Part shown: positions 11,620 to 22,430 of the stretch, in pieces
Position numbering within the stretch: the stretch's first letter is position 1
How the letters are laid out: the number at the start of each line of letters is the position of its first letter
Program-made: the position numbers and the translations under genes
The notes under the pieces: generated by a model
Database searches by the model: none
Told to the model about the DNA's origin: nothing
The model's input: the letters and a program-made list of their open reading frames with translations, nothing else
Assembly (NCBI GenBank): GCA_025175895.1
Contig: CM045987.1
Location: 38,094,113-38,158,112, forward strand
Direction: 5' to 3'
DNA from: Wurfbainia villosa
Taxonomy: Eukaryota > Streptophyta > Magnoliopsida > Zingiberales > Zingiberaceae
DNA: 64,000 bases

Positions 11620-12792
11620 GGTGATCTACAACATTAAAATGCAAAATTAAGTATCATACCTAAGTCATTTAATTAGGCCTTTAATTAAATGAGGCTCCCA
11701 CTAAATTCTCATAGCTTTGATATGAGCTAATCATTGATGTAGGCAAACACATTTTGCTTACATCATTAGCTTCTATTTAGCTATAAATTAATATGGGATA
11801 AAGATCCACATCATACTTCGCCTTGAGTTAGCTTTGGCTAAATCACCCAAGACGTAGTATGATTAGGTAGGCAATCTTTGCCAATTACATCTGATGTAAC
11901 TCTTTAATAGCTTTGGTTAAGTTTAGATTAGTTTAGTGCTTATTCGTGTCGCATGGTAGGCACGAGGCCTTCTTTGATATCGAGCAACGACCACTTTCTA
12001 AGACAAAGCTGATATTCGGAAATCACACAAAACTAATTTTTAAAACTTATGTTCAAAGCTAATATATGCCTCTACTTTCTTAATTAATTAAGAAAAACTT
12101 AATTAAGTCTTAACCAAGTTTGATAGCGGGACATCACGATTGTCCACTCGCACTCTTCCAAGATAAAATGCATTGCTTTGCTTTGGCAAACCCAACAACA
12201 AATGATCGAGAAGTAGTAGTACCAAACTTTAGTAGGCATATCGTTTTTGACTTATTAAGAAATAAACTTAAACATGCATCACATACATATTAGCATACAT
12301 CACATATAAGCTAAATTAACATGCATCACATACATATTAAACTAAGCGTGTCATGGTTATGGTCCTTATTCTACAATCTTCTCAAGCCAATGAAAAGATT
12401 GATTGGTCAACCTAGGGATAGCATCTTCTCCCAAGTGCTTCCTTTTGGTTGTCTTGTGTTGTTGACTCCCTCCTTGTAACGTCATCTTCCAATGGACCCT
12501 CCATCTTTATTTTGTATATTACAAAAGGAGAAATACTCGAGTTACATTCGAGTCTAAAACTAATTTTACAACAAGAATTTTAGGAGAAAGGCAAATTACA
12601 ACACACACATTCACAATCTTTTTGGGACTAGGCCATAACCATGCACCATGTCAATTTTAACCTTTTAAAAGACATCGGATATTTTATTATGTTTGAAAAA
12701 TTGCTAATGCAATTATCAACTCATAATAAAATTTATCCTACTTCTATATCACATATAAAATAGAGAAAACCTATTTTTTATACGATCTTTCG
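11620..12792 (-). other. ANG-1 untranslated leader
   Basis: This PBS-to-gag region is about 1.2 kb with no convincing ORF. It contains a stem-loop TTAGC-TTTG-GCTAA near 11830, a short array of CATGCATCACATACATATTA repeats at about 12270-12340, and the hairpin ACTCGA-GTTACAT-TCGAGT at 12535-12553. All three recur in ANG-2, and the first two in ANG-3. Conserved RNA structure in a retrotransposon leader often serves packaging or dimerisation; that role is inferred here. Confidence 0.7.
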
Positions 12793-12810
12793 CAAGTGAC
12801 TCTGATACCA
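12793..12810 (-). promoter_or_regulatory. ANG-1 primer-binding site
   Basis: The minus strand reads TGGTATCAGAGTCACTTG one base after the 5' LTR. Its first 11 bases match the initiator Met-tRNA 3' end. Confidence 0.9.
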
Positions 12811-12811
12811 C

Positions 12812-14666
12812 TGTAGGGATCTCTTATGCAAAATAGCATATGCGCAACGGAAAAATAGGATCCCTTCCAAGTGATCCTTGTGAAAGAAAACCTCGTACAA
12901 AAATAAATTTCTCAAAACCTATCTTATAGGAGAATATTACCTTTGTTGCGTGCCCTTTTTAAATCCCGCTTCTCCTTGGGTTTGTTGGATCTTTTAGCAC
13001 GTTCAAATGTCCGTGCCTCTATATGTATCCACACGAGCAAGCTCTTGTCTCACAAAAGAAACTAGAAGAGCTCTCCTTTACTTCTTTCTAGAGAAGTCCC
13101 TAAAGGAGAGGAAGGTAGGGAAAAAGAGAAAGGAAGAAGAAGACTACTCTTCTTGCTACACTCACAAAAGCCACACAACCAAAGCCTCTCACCACCAAGC
13201 TCTCTCCAAGCCTCAAGCTTCAACCATTTGGCCGGCCACCCCATGGGGTGTTTTATAGGATTGAAAAACCTTTCACCTCCTATCACATTCAATGCAATCA
13301 ATTGCATTGAAACATAATCAAACACTCCTTGTTTGGCCGGCCACATGTGGAGGAAATCCAAAGGTCAAAACCCTTTGTCTCCTTCCACCTCATCAAGCTT
13401 AGGTGTCATGCTTATGTGGCATGCTTAGGTGGCATGCTTATGTGGCATCCATGCATGTTGAATTAATCTTATTAATCCAATAAGCTTATGTTATCATATT
13501 GAATTAATCTCATTAAATCAATAAGGTAACATATTGAATTAATCTTATTAAATCAATTAAGCTTAGCATATTGAATTAATCTCATTAAATAAATAAGCTA
13601 AAATTCTCATTAAGCTTAAAGTCCAAAAACCATTTTGTACTTAAGCTCATTCCCAAATTATTCTAGTCAAACTAGAATGCACTAATTCTTATAATCATCA
13701 TGCTCTTTGTGTGTGACCCTATAGGCTCTCATAACGTTGGCAGTGGATCTAAACTCTTTTAGATACACAAGCAATGAGCGGCATCTAGCAATACATCATT
13801 GCTACCCAAGTTACGAAATAAGTCAAGATCCGACTAACCTTTCCGTGACTACTATAATGTATGACCGTGTCCTTCTATCCTTGATATCAGATTGACCAAT
13901 GAGGCATAGACCGTGTCATCCTCGATCAATCTATTTGTTTCTTGATCCCTGAGTAAACTAACTCAAACAAATGAGCTCAATATCTCATATTGACTCATTC
14001 GAGCATGGCCATGTGTTTTAGTAGTTCTACTCAATCAAGGGGCCCACAGATATCACTCCCGTCATATGGGAGGGATAGATCCCATCTACATCACTCACAT
14101 CCCTCCGCATAATTTGTTATATACCCAATAATCGCCTTTATGGTCCACCCTGTTACGGGTGACGTTTGACGATACCAAAGTACATAACTCCTTATGTAGG
14201 GAACCGTAGTGACTTCAGGTTTGAGGACTATTCATATCAATAGTCACATGAGAAAGTTTATGACACTCATATGACGATCCATGAAACTTTCTCATGGCGG
14301 GTCAGTTCAGTATATATTCTCTAATATATAGCCATGTGTCAACTTGATATCATATATCCATTACTTGTGAGATCAAGTCATCAATTGACCTACATGCTAG
14401 TCTTTATGTATTAATATTGCCCTTGCATATTAATACTTGACTAGGAACATTTAGGAAAGTGTTCTCTACAGCCTCTCATAATCAATTCTGCCAATTGATG
14501 TGTTGTAGATAAGAACCTACTTTTCTAGGGCATTATTATATATTTAATTTAGCTGACACAAGCAAGACGTAAATATATAATAACCAATCCTTTGCTTTTA
14601 TAGAATATGATACAAAATGTTCCCTATTCAACCATCACATGATTGGTTCTAGGGCTATAACTAACA
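12812..14666 (-). repeat. ANG-1 5' LTR
   Basis: 1855 bp, nearly identical to the 3' LTR at 5792-7643. Differences are scattered substitutions and a few short indels, for example a missing 5-6 bp near 13325 and an extra TTAGGTGGCATGC near 13425. The TATA box is at 13251-13260 on the minus strand. Confidence 0.93.
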
Positions 14667-15238
14667 TGAAACCTCCGGCGATCATTTTGCCCTTGGCGCG
14701 ATCATTTGGCCATGGCTATAAACATGACTCGAACACTAGTCGAGTCTAAGTCGACTTGGAGTAGTCGACTACCATCGCTTGTCAGTTGACTGATGTCGGG
14801 AAATCCCATCCGACACTTAGCCAATCGGCCAAGTTTCACATAAGCACTACCCCGTCCCGGGTTACAATCGCTCACTCTCATTCCCTTGGAGTCTCTCGCC
14901 TTTGAAGTTGTCTTCATCCGGCCATGTCCCTCAGATGTGCCAAGCTCACAGCTTCGCAGTGCCATCCTTTACGTCTCACCCTGAAGTCTACTTCCTCCGG
15001 CTTCACTCCAATACTCCTCGTCCGGCAGTCGCTCGGATGCACCAAGCGGACAGCTTCTGCAATGCATCTTTCACCGACTCAAAGATCGAGTCATGAGAGG
15101 TGAAACTTGCCAATGCTCCATGTGCGAATTACTAAGTCCTACATGACTTCAACGCACATATCAAATTCAATACAATCCTAACTTAAACCCTTTGTCATAC
15201 GCATCAAAACCACATCACACGGGTTGATTGCACTAACA

Positions 15239-16327
15239 ATCTCCCCCTTTTTGATGTGTAGCAATCCGTTTAAGTTAGGTAAAACAATTACAATAAAACA
15301 TAAGGCAAGAAAGTATGTAAATAATATGAGTATAAAAACTCCCCCTTAAACATGCAACTCCCCCTTAAGACATGCTAAATTTTCCCTTTTAGCATGATTA
15401 ACTTAAACCTATCAATTCTCCCCCTTTGACACCATCAAAAATATTATGCAAATGTTATATACGTATGACATCAATTCTAATGGAAGAAAATACCCAAAAC
15501 CACTCAAAACCTGATAAAATAGGTTACTGTGCTCGTACACAGTACATCAGTCGACTGTCACTCAATTTTCAGACTTTCTGATTTTCGAACTCCAATTTCA
15601 AAAATGCACCAGAAATTCTAGAAAATTCAAAAAATCATGAAATTTGAAGTATATATTTCTTGTGAGTTCCTCTATCAGTGAAAAATAAATTTTTATGAAA
15701 ATTCATCTTATCTTTGAAAATTAGGCAAAAACTCAAAACTTGCAAAATATCTAAAGTTTGTATCAACTTTAAAGCCTAGTCTTGCCTTAAAACTTTTCAA
15801 AACATGAACTCACTATTTATGAAACATAAAATGGTTTTAAAATCATTTGAAATATCCAACCATGATCTTTGGGTAATATGTTTATGAATTCAACATATCC
15901 TTTCCCCATGATTGGTCTATTATTGCTCTATTGATACACTTAATGACCCATCTAAATGCCATAAGCATTAGTGGACCATTTGTATCATCCTATCATCTCA
16001 CCCATTGCTATGTTCTCAATCAAGTTAGCCTTATAGTGGGATGTGAGTTGTTCCTAAAGGTATTTATACTTGACCAAAATTTCATACATTTCTACCCATG
16101 GTTAAGTATCATCCTAAAAACCCAATCATAAACATGAATTAAGACTTATCAATCATGATCATAAATCATAAAATTAATCATGAATCATGATTTAAACATT
16201 CAATTTATGGGTTATTCATTATCATCACCCAACACTATGTTAAAAATTTATAACCCACTCTATCCTAAGTAAACCATTCAATATGATATAGATAATGTCC
16301 ACTATGGTTGACTATCCTAGGGTTTTC
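15239..16327 (-). other. SIRE-2 post-gag 3' region with multiple PPT-like tracts
   Basis: On the minus strand the tract AAAAAGGGGGAGAT abuts the LTR at 15239-15252. Further AAGGGGGAG copies lie near 15341-15350, 15359-15368 and 15418-15427. One perfect CAGTCGACTG is at 15548-15557. A stem-loop at 15994-16047 matches one in SIRE-3. No pol sequence is present. The distance from stem-loop to LTR (about 755 bp) is close to that from the post-pol stem-loop to the LTR in SIRE-3 (about 737 bp). Confidence 0.75.
15994..16047. other. Stem-loop shared with SIRE-3
   Basis: The ends are CTCAC (15997-16001) and GTGAG (16043-16047). On the minus strand the 3' side reads ATGGGTGAGATGAT, identical to the 3' side of the SIRE-3 stem-loop at 39697-39753. 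Overall length and several internal blocks also agree. Confidence 0.65.
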
Positions 16328-16953
16328 CTAACCCTTGAGGATGGATTTGGGAACCCAATATAAGTTCTTTCCTATAGGGTTCACCAAAAATTCCTTAGGG
16401 ATCCATTTTCTAGCTATTATTTTATTTTTGGCTTGACCCCTAGCAATTAGGCAATTATAGGCTTTTTCATTTTTATTTCCTTTATAACCTAGGCCTTTCT
16501 TATTAAAGCTTACTCTTTGGCTCCCTATGATCATGTTCAATGTATTGGAGCCTGTGGTAAATTTTTCTAGGGCCTTAGTTAAAAGGTCTATCTTTTCCCT
16601 TAAAGCCCTATTTTTCTCAATACATGCATCATTAACATTAAAAGGCATGTAATCATCATGTGAGCATTCATCATTGATACTAGAAGAAACATTATCATTA
16701 ATATTTAAACATGATTTTTCTAGCTTTTCTTCTAGGGCCTTAATTTCATTTTTCATGCTTTTGTTTTCCTTTTTAGCCCTAAATAATTCCTTAGTTAAGC
16801 TAGAAATCATAGACATGATTTTCTTGGGAGGAAGTTTCGTTACCTCACTTACCAAATCCTCTTCCGATGATGAGGATGAAGATGAGGATGCTCCCCCTTC
16901 ACTCGAGCTCTCCTCCTCACTAGTGCTTCTTTCTTCTGTCTAAGAGGAGGTGG

Positions 16954-18846
16954 TGTTGGGATGTATACTGAAAAGTCTATCTTTTGTATGAACACCTTTA
17001 TTTTGAAATAAGAATCACATGATCATTGTTTGCATATTTTTATGGTTATGCATATTATCTAATACATTACATTGTAGATAACATGGTGTGTGGTGTCACA
17101 CGGGAGATCATGTTATCAGTTCCTTGTAAAGTATAAGTAAAGGCTCACAACCGAGATGACTTTGGACAAATCATTGGAATGGTTGTAGTGTGATTTGGTA
17201 TTGGTTTGTCTTGACCATAGAATCACACTAGTGCACTTTGTGTGTATTGAGAAGGACCGACTTAGAGGTGATTCGATTTATTACTGACTACATAATCGAA
17301 TCGGACCTCAGATATTATATTGTACATACTCTTAATCCGGATATAATAACGGGCACATATACTTAGTATTCATTTCTTTGATTTACCAATGGGTGAGATT
17401 TATAGATTAAATCGATAGGCTCGGTAAGTAAGAAAATGATATTATTTATATGGTGTGCCATTGATTATAGGAGGAAACCATGTCCTATATATTAGGATGA
17501 TGATGTCCCCTTGAGGAGCTCATAAGGTTCATCATGTAAACCCTGCAGGTGGACTTGGTCCGGCATGATGAAAAGGTTGAGTGGTACTACTCATGGAGTT
17601 AGATGTTGATTAATTAATGGTGATAAATTTAATTAACGGACATTCGAGATCTTAAACATGGGGAGAAAATGTACATATAATATATGGAGCCCATATTAAC
17701 TTATGGGGGTTGGTGAGGTAGATCAATGATAAACCTTTAGTGGATTGGATTATCATTAATGGATCGGACTTTATGTGGGCTTGATCCATTGGGTGGCCAA
17801 GATCCAACTCCTCCTCATGGTCCCTATTGTAGCCTATTAAAACCTCATGAAGCTTAGATCCAATGGATGGAAACAAAACTCTAGATCCAAAGGTAGAGAT
17901 TAAATCTCTAGATCCGACGGTTGAGATTAAATCTTTAGATCCGACGGTTGAGATTAAATCCCTAGAACCAATGGTGGAGATTAAAACAAGGCTTATCCCT
18001 AACTCTATAAAAGGAGAGGCTAGGGTTGGCGTGGAAAAAAATTAAGAAGCAAGGGGAGGCTTGGAGTTGGCGGCAAGGAGTTGGAGCTAGGGTTTGGGCT
18101 TGGCGACACCAAATAAGGAAAGACTTTCCTTGTCTTCTTCTTCTCCATTGGTGGCCGGCGCCCCTTGAAACTTTTCCAGCCCTTGGCCAGCGTCCAAACT
18201 ACCTCCTCTCCTTCTCCTTGGCCGGTGGAACCAAGGCTTAGGGTCCTCCCTTGGAGCTTTTGGCTGGCAACCATTGTTTCCCTTCTCCTTGTTGGCCGGC
18301 GGCAAGCAAGGTGCTTGTTGCTTGTTGGTTGGCTAAAGGAAGGAGAAGGATCTTATTTCTATTCTTCCTCTTGCTCAGAACGAGCAAGGAAGGAATTTTG
18401 GTGATCTAGGAGCTTCAACTTTTGGTAGATCATCGCCCACACAACGTCCGAAAGGAGGAAGGTCATACAATAGAAGATCGAGAGGTATATCGATTCTCTA
18501 TTCTCTTTCGTAACATGTTTATATTTTTTTTTCAATTATGAGCATGATATATTCTATTTGTGGCTAAATAATACTTGGATCCCGAACATAAACACAAAAA
18601 CCGGTGATCCGTACATCGTCTATTCCGCGGCTACTCGTAGAATAGAGGTAGGTCGCTTGAACAACAAGTTTGTTCAAGTGACCACTCTAAAAGAATGGCA
18701 CGACAATGACAAGGTTGCTTGGGGGTTCCCTCTTGTCAAGGATTAAATTTTTAATCCGGGGACATTGATGGGATCGCCATGAACAAGCGACCGAGTTGAA
18801 GTGGGAAGCAAAGTTTCCCCTCATGGACTCGAAGACATAACCAACA
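16954..18846 (+). mobile_element. Solo LTR (copia-type) in SIRE-2 gag
   Basis: The 1893-bp LTR runs TGTTGGGATG to ATAACCAACA. A perfect TSD GGTGG flanks it at 16949-16953 and 18847-18851. The TATA box (TATAAAA, 18006-18012) gives plus orientation. No interior or second LTR is present, so the element was lost by LTR-LTR recombination. The family differs from the other LTRs in the window. Confidence 0.93.
17883..17990 (+). repeat. 27-bp tandem repeat, 4 copies, in U3 of the solo LTR
   Basis: Units of the type AGATCCGACGGTTGAGATTA start at 17883, 17910, 17937 and 17964. They lie just upstream of the TATA box. Because 27 is divisible by 3 they give a repetitive but fortuitous ORF. Confidence 0.9.
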
Positions 18847-19980
18847 GGTGGAGTCCAAATCGTCTATCCCCATCAAGGCAAGGTTTGTGAAGGCTTCTTC
18901 TTCAGATGATGAGGATGATGGACCATCCCATGTGGCCTTATGTGCCTTAGCCTTCCCCTTTTCTTTGGCCTTCTTTTCATCCTCCTTCTTCTTGCTCCCC
19001 TTCTTCTTTTCTTCTTTCTTCCTCCTCTCTTCTTTGCTCTTGTTTAAGAGGGGACAATCATCTCTTATATGTCCCTCTCCTTGGCAATTGTAGCAAATTA
19101 TCTTCCTCCTTAGCCTTCTCCTCCTATCATTATATTTGTTAAATTTAAAATTTTCCAAAGCACGTCTTACCTTCCTTACCATGTAGGCTTCTTTCGTGCT
19201 ATCCATGGAGAAGGAGGAGGAGTCTTCATCGGATGAGGAGGGAGTATCTTTCTTCTTCTTCCCCTTATTGCCTACTAGTGTCACTCCCCTTGATGGCTTG
19301 ATACTTGGTTCTTCAATTACTCCTTCAAGCCTTGTTTCATGTAACTCCATGGTGGAGAAGAATTCTTCTAGGGTGCTCACTTCTAGATTCTTCAAAATGT
19401 AGAAGGAGTCCACCATGGAGCTCCACTTTGAGGACCGGGGAAAGGCATCTATAGCCTTCATTACCATATCCCGGTTGGAGAGCTTTTCACCTACACTAGA
19501 CAATCCATTAATTATTTCTTTGAATCTAGAGTGTAGTGATAATATCTTCTCCCCTTTATCGAGTTGATGTTGTTGAGTTGGGAGCGGAGAAGGTCTCTTC
19601 TTGCAAGCTTCGCCTCGGAAGTGCCTTCATGAAGCTCTACCAATCTTTCCCACATCTCCTTGGCGCTTGCACACTCTCCAATCCGGTTGATCTCTTGTTG
19701 GGGGAGCACGTTGAAGAGGTGGTGCTTAGCCTTTGAATTTTCAAGGTGCTCCTCCCTTCGCTTCTTAGTCCACCGCGATTTCTCTAGTACTCTCCCCTCT
19801 TCATCCCTAGGCATCTCGAAACCATTTTCTATTATCAACATAATATCGAAGTCGGTTTCGAAAAATACCTCCATTCGCTTTTTCCACTAAGAGAATTCTC
19901 CTTCAAACTTTGACAGATGAATGTTGGAGCCGATCATCTCTTGATTGTGCTTGTTACGGCGGTTAGTCCGGTGACAAGTG

Positions 19981-19997
19981 ACATGGCTTTGTTACCA
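19981..19997 (-). promoter_or_regulatory. SIRE-2 primer-binding site
   Basis: The minus strand reads TGGTAACAAAGCCATGT, with two changes from the initiator Met-tRNA complement TGGTATCAGAGCCATG. It begins two bases past the LTR end. Confidence 0.8.
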
Positions 19998-19999
19998 CT

Positions 20000-21202
20000 T
20001 GTTGGACCATCGGTGGCCGGCTAGAGGGGGTGAATAGCCCTCTTTCGCGTACGGTGGAATTTACTCGTTGATTTCTCGTCTACAAATTTGTTAGCAGAAG
20101 AGGAAATGTAATAAGTAAAGGAAATCAAATGCTAACACCAAGATGTAATGTGGTTCATAGCCTTGTCGCTAATCCACGACCCGATTTGTCCAAGGTGAAT
20201 CACGCCTTAAACCTTTCACTAATCTCTCCTTTGCACAAAGCTAGGTGGAGGTAACCTTTCCTTACAAGAATTCTCTCCTCTTGCAATAAGATGAAAATAA
20301 ACACAAGGAAGAGGAGGAAAATCATTTTGAGCACTTGGAAGATGTTTAGAAATGAACCATTAGCCTCCCAAGATGACCCAAGGCTTCTTTTTATAGAGAA
20401 GAAGCCTTTCTTCCTGTTGGGTGCCTGGCAGTCGACTGATGCCTCGATCAGTCGACTGCCCCTATAGTCGTTGCCCTATAACGGCTTCTTCCATGTTGGA
20501 TTTTATCCAACGGCTCCCACATCAGTCGACTGATCTTCCCATCAGTCGACTGATGGAGCCAATAGTCGAGTCCCATGAGTGACTAGTCAACTAACAACCA
20601 TTCTGTACCTGATACCCTCACGACCGATCAAGCTAATGCCATCGGCGATCAATCGCCAACCCTTAGCGATCATTCACGCATGTAAGCTCGACTCGAACAC
20701 CAGTCGAGTCTAAGTCGACTTAGAGCAGTCGACTGCCATGTCATGACAGTCTACTGATGTCGAAAAATCTCATCCGACACTTAGCCAATCGACCAAGTTT
20801 CACCTAAACGCTACCCTACCCCGGGTTACAATCACTCAATCTCATTCCCTTGGAGTCCCTCACCTTTGAAGTTGTCTTCATCCGGCCACGTCCCTCAGAT
20901 GCGCCAAGTGCACGGCTTCGTAGTGCCATCCTTCACATCTCGCTCTGAAGTCTACTTCCTCCGGCTTCACTCCAATGCTCCTTGTCCGGCGGTCCCTCGG
21001 ATGCACCAAGCGCATGACTTCTACAATGCATCTTTCACCGACTCAAAGACCGAGTCATGAGACGTGAAACTTGCCAATGCTCCATGTGCGAATTACTAAG
21101 TCCTGCATGACTTCGATGCACATATCAAATCCAATAGAATCCTAACTTAAACCCTTTGCCTCAGAGTTCAAAACCACATCACATGGGTTGATTGCACTAA
21201 TA
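20000..21202 (-). repeat. SIRE-2 5' LTR
   Basis: 1203 bp, starting TGTTGGACCATCGG. The TATA (TATAAAAA on minus) is at 20388-20395. Five perfect CAGTCGACTG palindromes lie upstream of it in the minus orientation. The 3' copy is at 5196-15238. The outer end reads CACTAATA. Confidence 0.9.
20429..20735. promoter_or_regulatory. U3 palindrome cluster CAGTCGACTG in SIRE-2
   Basis: Perfect copies lie at 20429-20438, 20449-20458, 20523-20532, 20543-20552 and 20726-20735, with degenerate ones between. The first four begin about 35-160 bp upstream of the TATA box. The copies at 20523 and 20543 are exactly 20 bp apart, as are those at 20429 and 20449, so dimers recur on a 20-bp spacing. Confidence 0.6.
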
Positions 21203-22416
21203 GAAACCTCCTCGAGGATGTGTATATGATACAATCTGAGGGTTTCACATCGGTTGATAAAACCAATGTATGCAAACTTTGACGGTCCATTTATGGATTA
21301 AAGCAAGCATCCAGGAGCTGGAATATCCATTTTGATGAGACAATCAAAAGGTTTGATTTCTCACAAAATCCGGACGAGCCTTGTGTGTACAAGAAGGTTA
21401 GTGGGAGTGCAGTCGTGTTCCTAGTGTTGTATGTCGAAGACATATTACTTATAGGAAATGATATATCTGTCTTACAGTAAGTCAAAATTTGGTTATCCAA
21501 AACATTCTCCATGAAAGACCTGGGAGAAATGACCTACATCATTGGGATTAAGATCTATAGAGATAGATCGAAATGGTTGCTTGGTCTTTCGCAGTCTACA
21601 TATATAGACCGAGTGCTAAAGAGGTTTAGCATGTCAGAATACAAGAAAGGTTTCCTTCCCATTTGACATGGGATACACCTTTCAAAGTCTATGTGTCCAC
21701 ACACAGAGGACGAGAGGATTTGCATAAGTAAGATCCCCTATGCATTCGCAATAGGATATATCATGTATGCTATGTTATGTACAAGATTCGATGTATCATA
21801 TGCTCTGAGTGTCACGAGCATATACCAGTCTAATCCAGGAATAGATCATTGGGAGGCTGTTAAGATAATCCTTAAGTACTTAAGAAGAACTAGGGATGTA
21901 TTCCTAATATATAGAGAAGGTGATATGGTAATATGCGGGTATACGGATGCTAGCTTCCAGACAGATAAGGAAGATTCCATGTCTCAGTCTGGGTACATAT
22001 TCACCTTGAATGGAGGCGCAATAAATTGAAAAAGTTCCAAGCAAGATACTGTAGCAGATTCTACCACTAAGGCAGAATACATTATAGCTTCGAGAGAAGC
22101 AAAGGAAGCGGTTTGGATCAAGAAGTTCGTCTCTGAACTTGGTGTGGTTCCAACCATTGTTGAAGCAATACCAATCTACTGTGACAACAATGGAGCAATT
22201 ACATAGGCAAAAGAGCTAAGGTCTCATCAACGATCCAAACATAAGCTTCGCCGCTATCATCTGATCAGGGAGATCATAAGTAGGAAGGAAATGCAAATGG
22301 AGAAGATTCCCACTGAAAGGAACTTAGCAGTCCCTTTAACTAAGGTTTTACCTCAAAGTAAGTTTGAGGGCCATGTTAGAACTTATGGTATTGGGTATCG
22401 TGGCGATTGATATTAG
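21203..22416 (+). pseudogene. TORK-1 copia pol, part 2 (RT and RNase H)
   Basis: This continues the gene cut at 5195 after one copy of the duplicated GAAAC. RT runs through LLEDVYM and the SIYGLKQA block. The catalytic YVDD is YVED at 21429-21440. The SALSVTS-type connection and RNase H (ADSTTKAEYI, IYCDNNGAI, PLTK) follow. Stops occur near 21478-21480, 21664-21666, 22027-22029 and 22204-22206. The frame ends near 22410, just before the PPT. It is decayed more than the ANG elements. Confidence 0.9.
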
Positions 22417-22430
22417 ACCAAGTGGAAGTT
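22417..22430 (+). promoter_or_regulatory. TORK-1 polypurine tract
   Basis: ACCAAGTGGAAGTT directly precedes the LTR start TGTTAG at 22431. It is a weak, decayed PPT. Confidence 0.6.

Larger units (their letters stand above)
5792..14666 (-). mobile_element. ANG-1: complete Angela/BARE-like copia element
   Basis: It is 8875 bp, with LTRs of 1852 and 1855 bp and a 5168-bp interior. The PBS, leader, a nearly full-length gag-pol and the PPT are all in order on the minus strand. The flanks are CGAAA (5787-5791) and TGAAA (14667-14671), a TSD with one change. Gag and pol similarity to the BARE group is seen in the gag-start region (LNLRSVLEK in the intact homologue frame) and in a pol with the GAG-IN-RT-RH order. 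It sits in the SIRE-2 3' LTR. Confidence 0.93.
5196..15238 (-). repeat. SIRE-2 3' LTR, split by ANG-1
   Basis: The LTR pieces are 5196-5791 and 14672-15238, about 1163 bp in total after removing ANG-1 and its duplication. It starts TGTTTGACCG and ends GCACTAACA. A minus-strand TATA (TATAAAAA, 5603-5610) is followed in the upstream direction by degenerate CAGTCGACTG palindromes at 5703-5770. Confidence 0.88.
16328..19937 (-). pseudogene. SIRE-2 gag, split by a solo LTR
   Basis: Gag starts at the ATG at 19935-19937, about 44 bp past the PBS. The first part is a UBN2/DUF4219-like Gag domain. A TAG at 19887-19889 replaces the Tyr before WKKRM. A frameshift around 19545-19560 breaks the helical part. 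In the next open stretch (19503-18847) a CCHC knuckle CYNCQGEGHIRDDC lies at residues 137-150, after an acidic/Ser linker and followed by a Lys/Glu-rich segment. After the solo LTR the frame resumes (16948-16328) as a coiled coil ending in a segment shared with SIRE-3 (GSQR...KKGLGY) and WVPKSILKG. Apart from the point lesions this is a full-length SIRE-type Gag. No pol follows. Confidence 0.88.
5196..21202 (-). mobile_element. SIRE-2: gag-only SIRE-like copia element, nested in TORK-1
   Basis: The LTRs are at 5196-15238 (split by ANG-1) and 20000-21202. The 5-bp target duplication GAAAC lies at 5191-5195 and 21203-21207, inside the TORK-1 RT gene. Without insertions the interior is about 2.9 kb and holds only a gag pseudogene and a 3' region with several PPT-like tracts. 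No protease, integrase, RT or RNase H coding is present. It would have depended on a partner such as SIRE-3 for those activities. The right LTR ends TA instead of CA, a point change. Confidence 0.9.

Noticed and set aside
17863..18045. 60-codon frame with LDPTVEIKS repeats
   Set aside because: It is the 27-bp tandem repeat in the U3 of the solo LTR read in a frame divisible by three, upstream of the TATA box.
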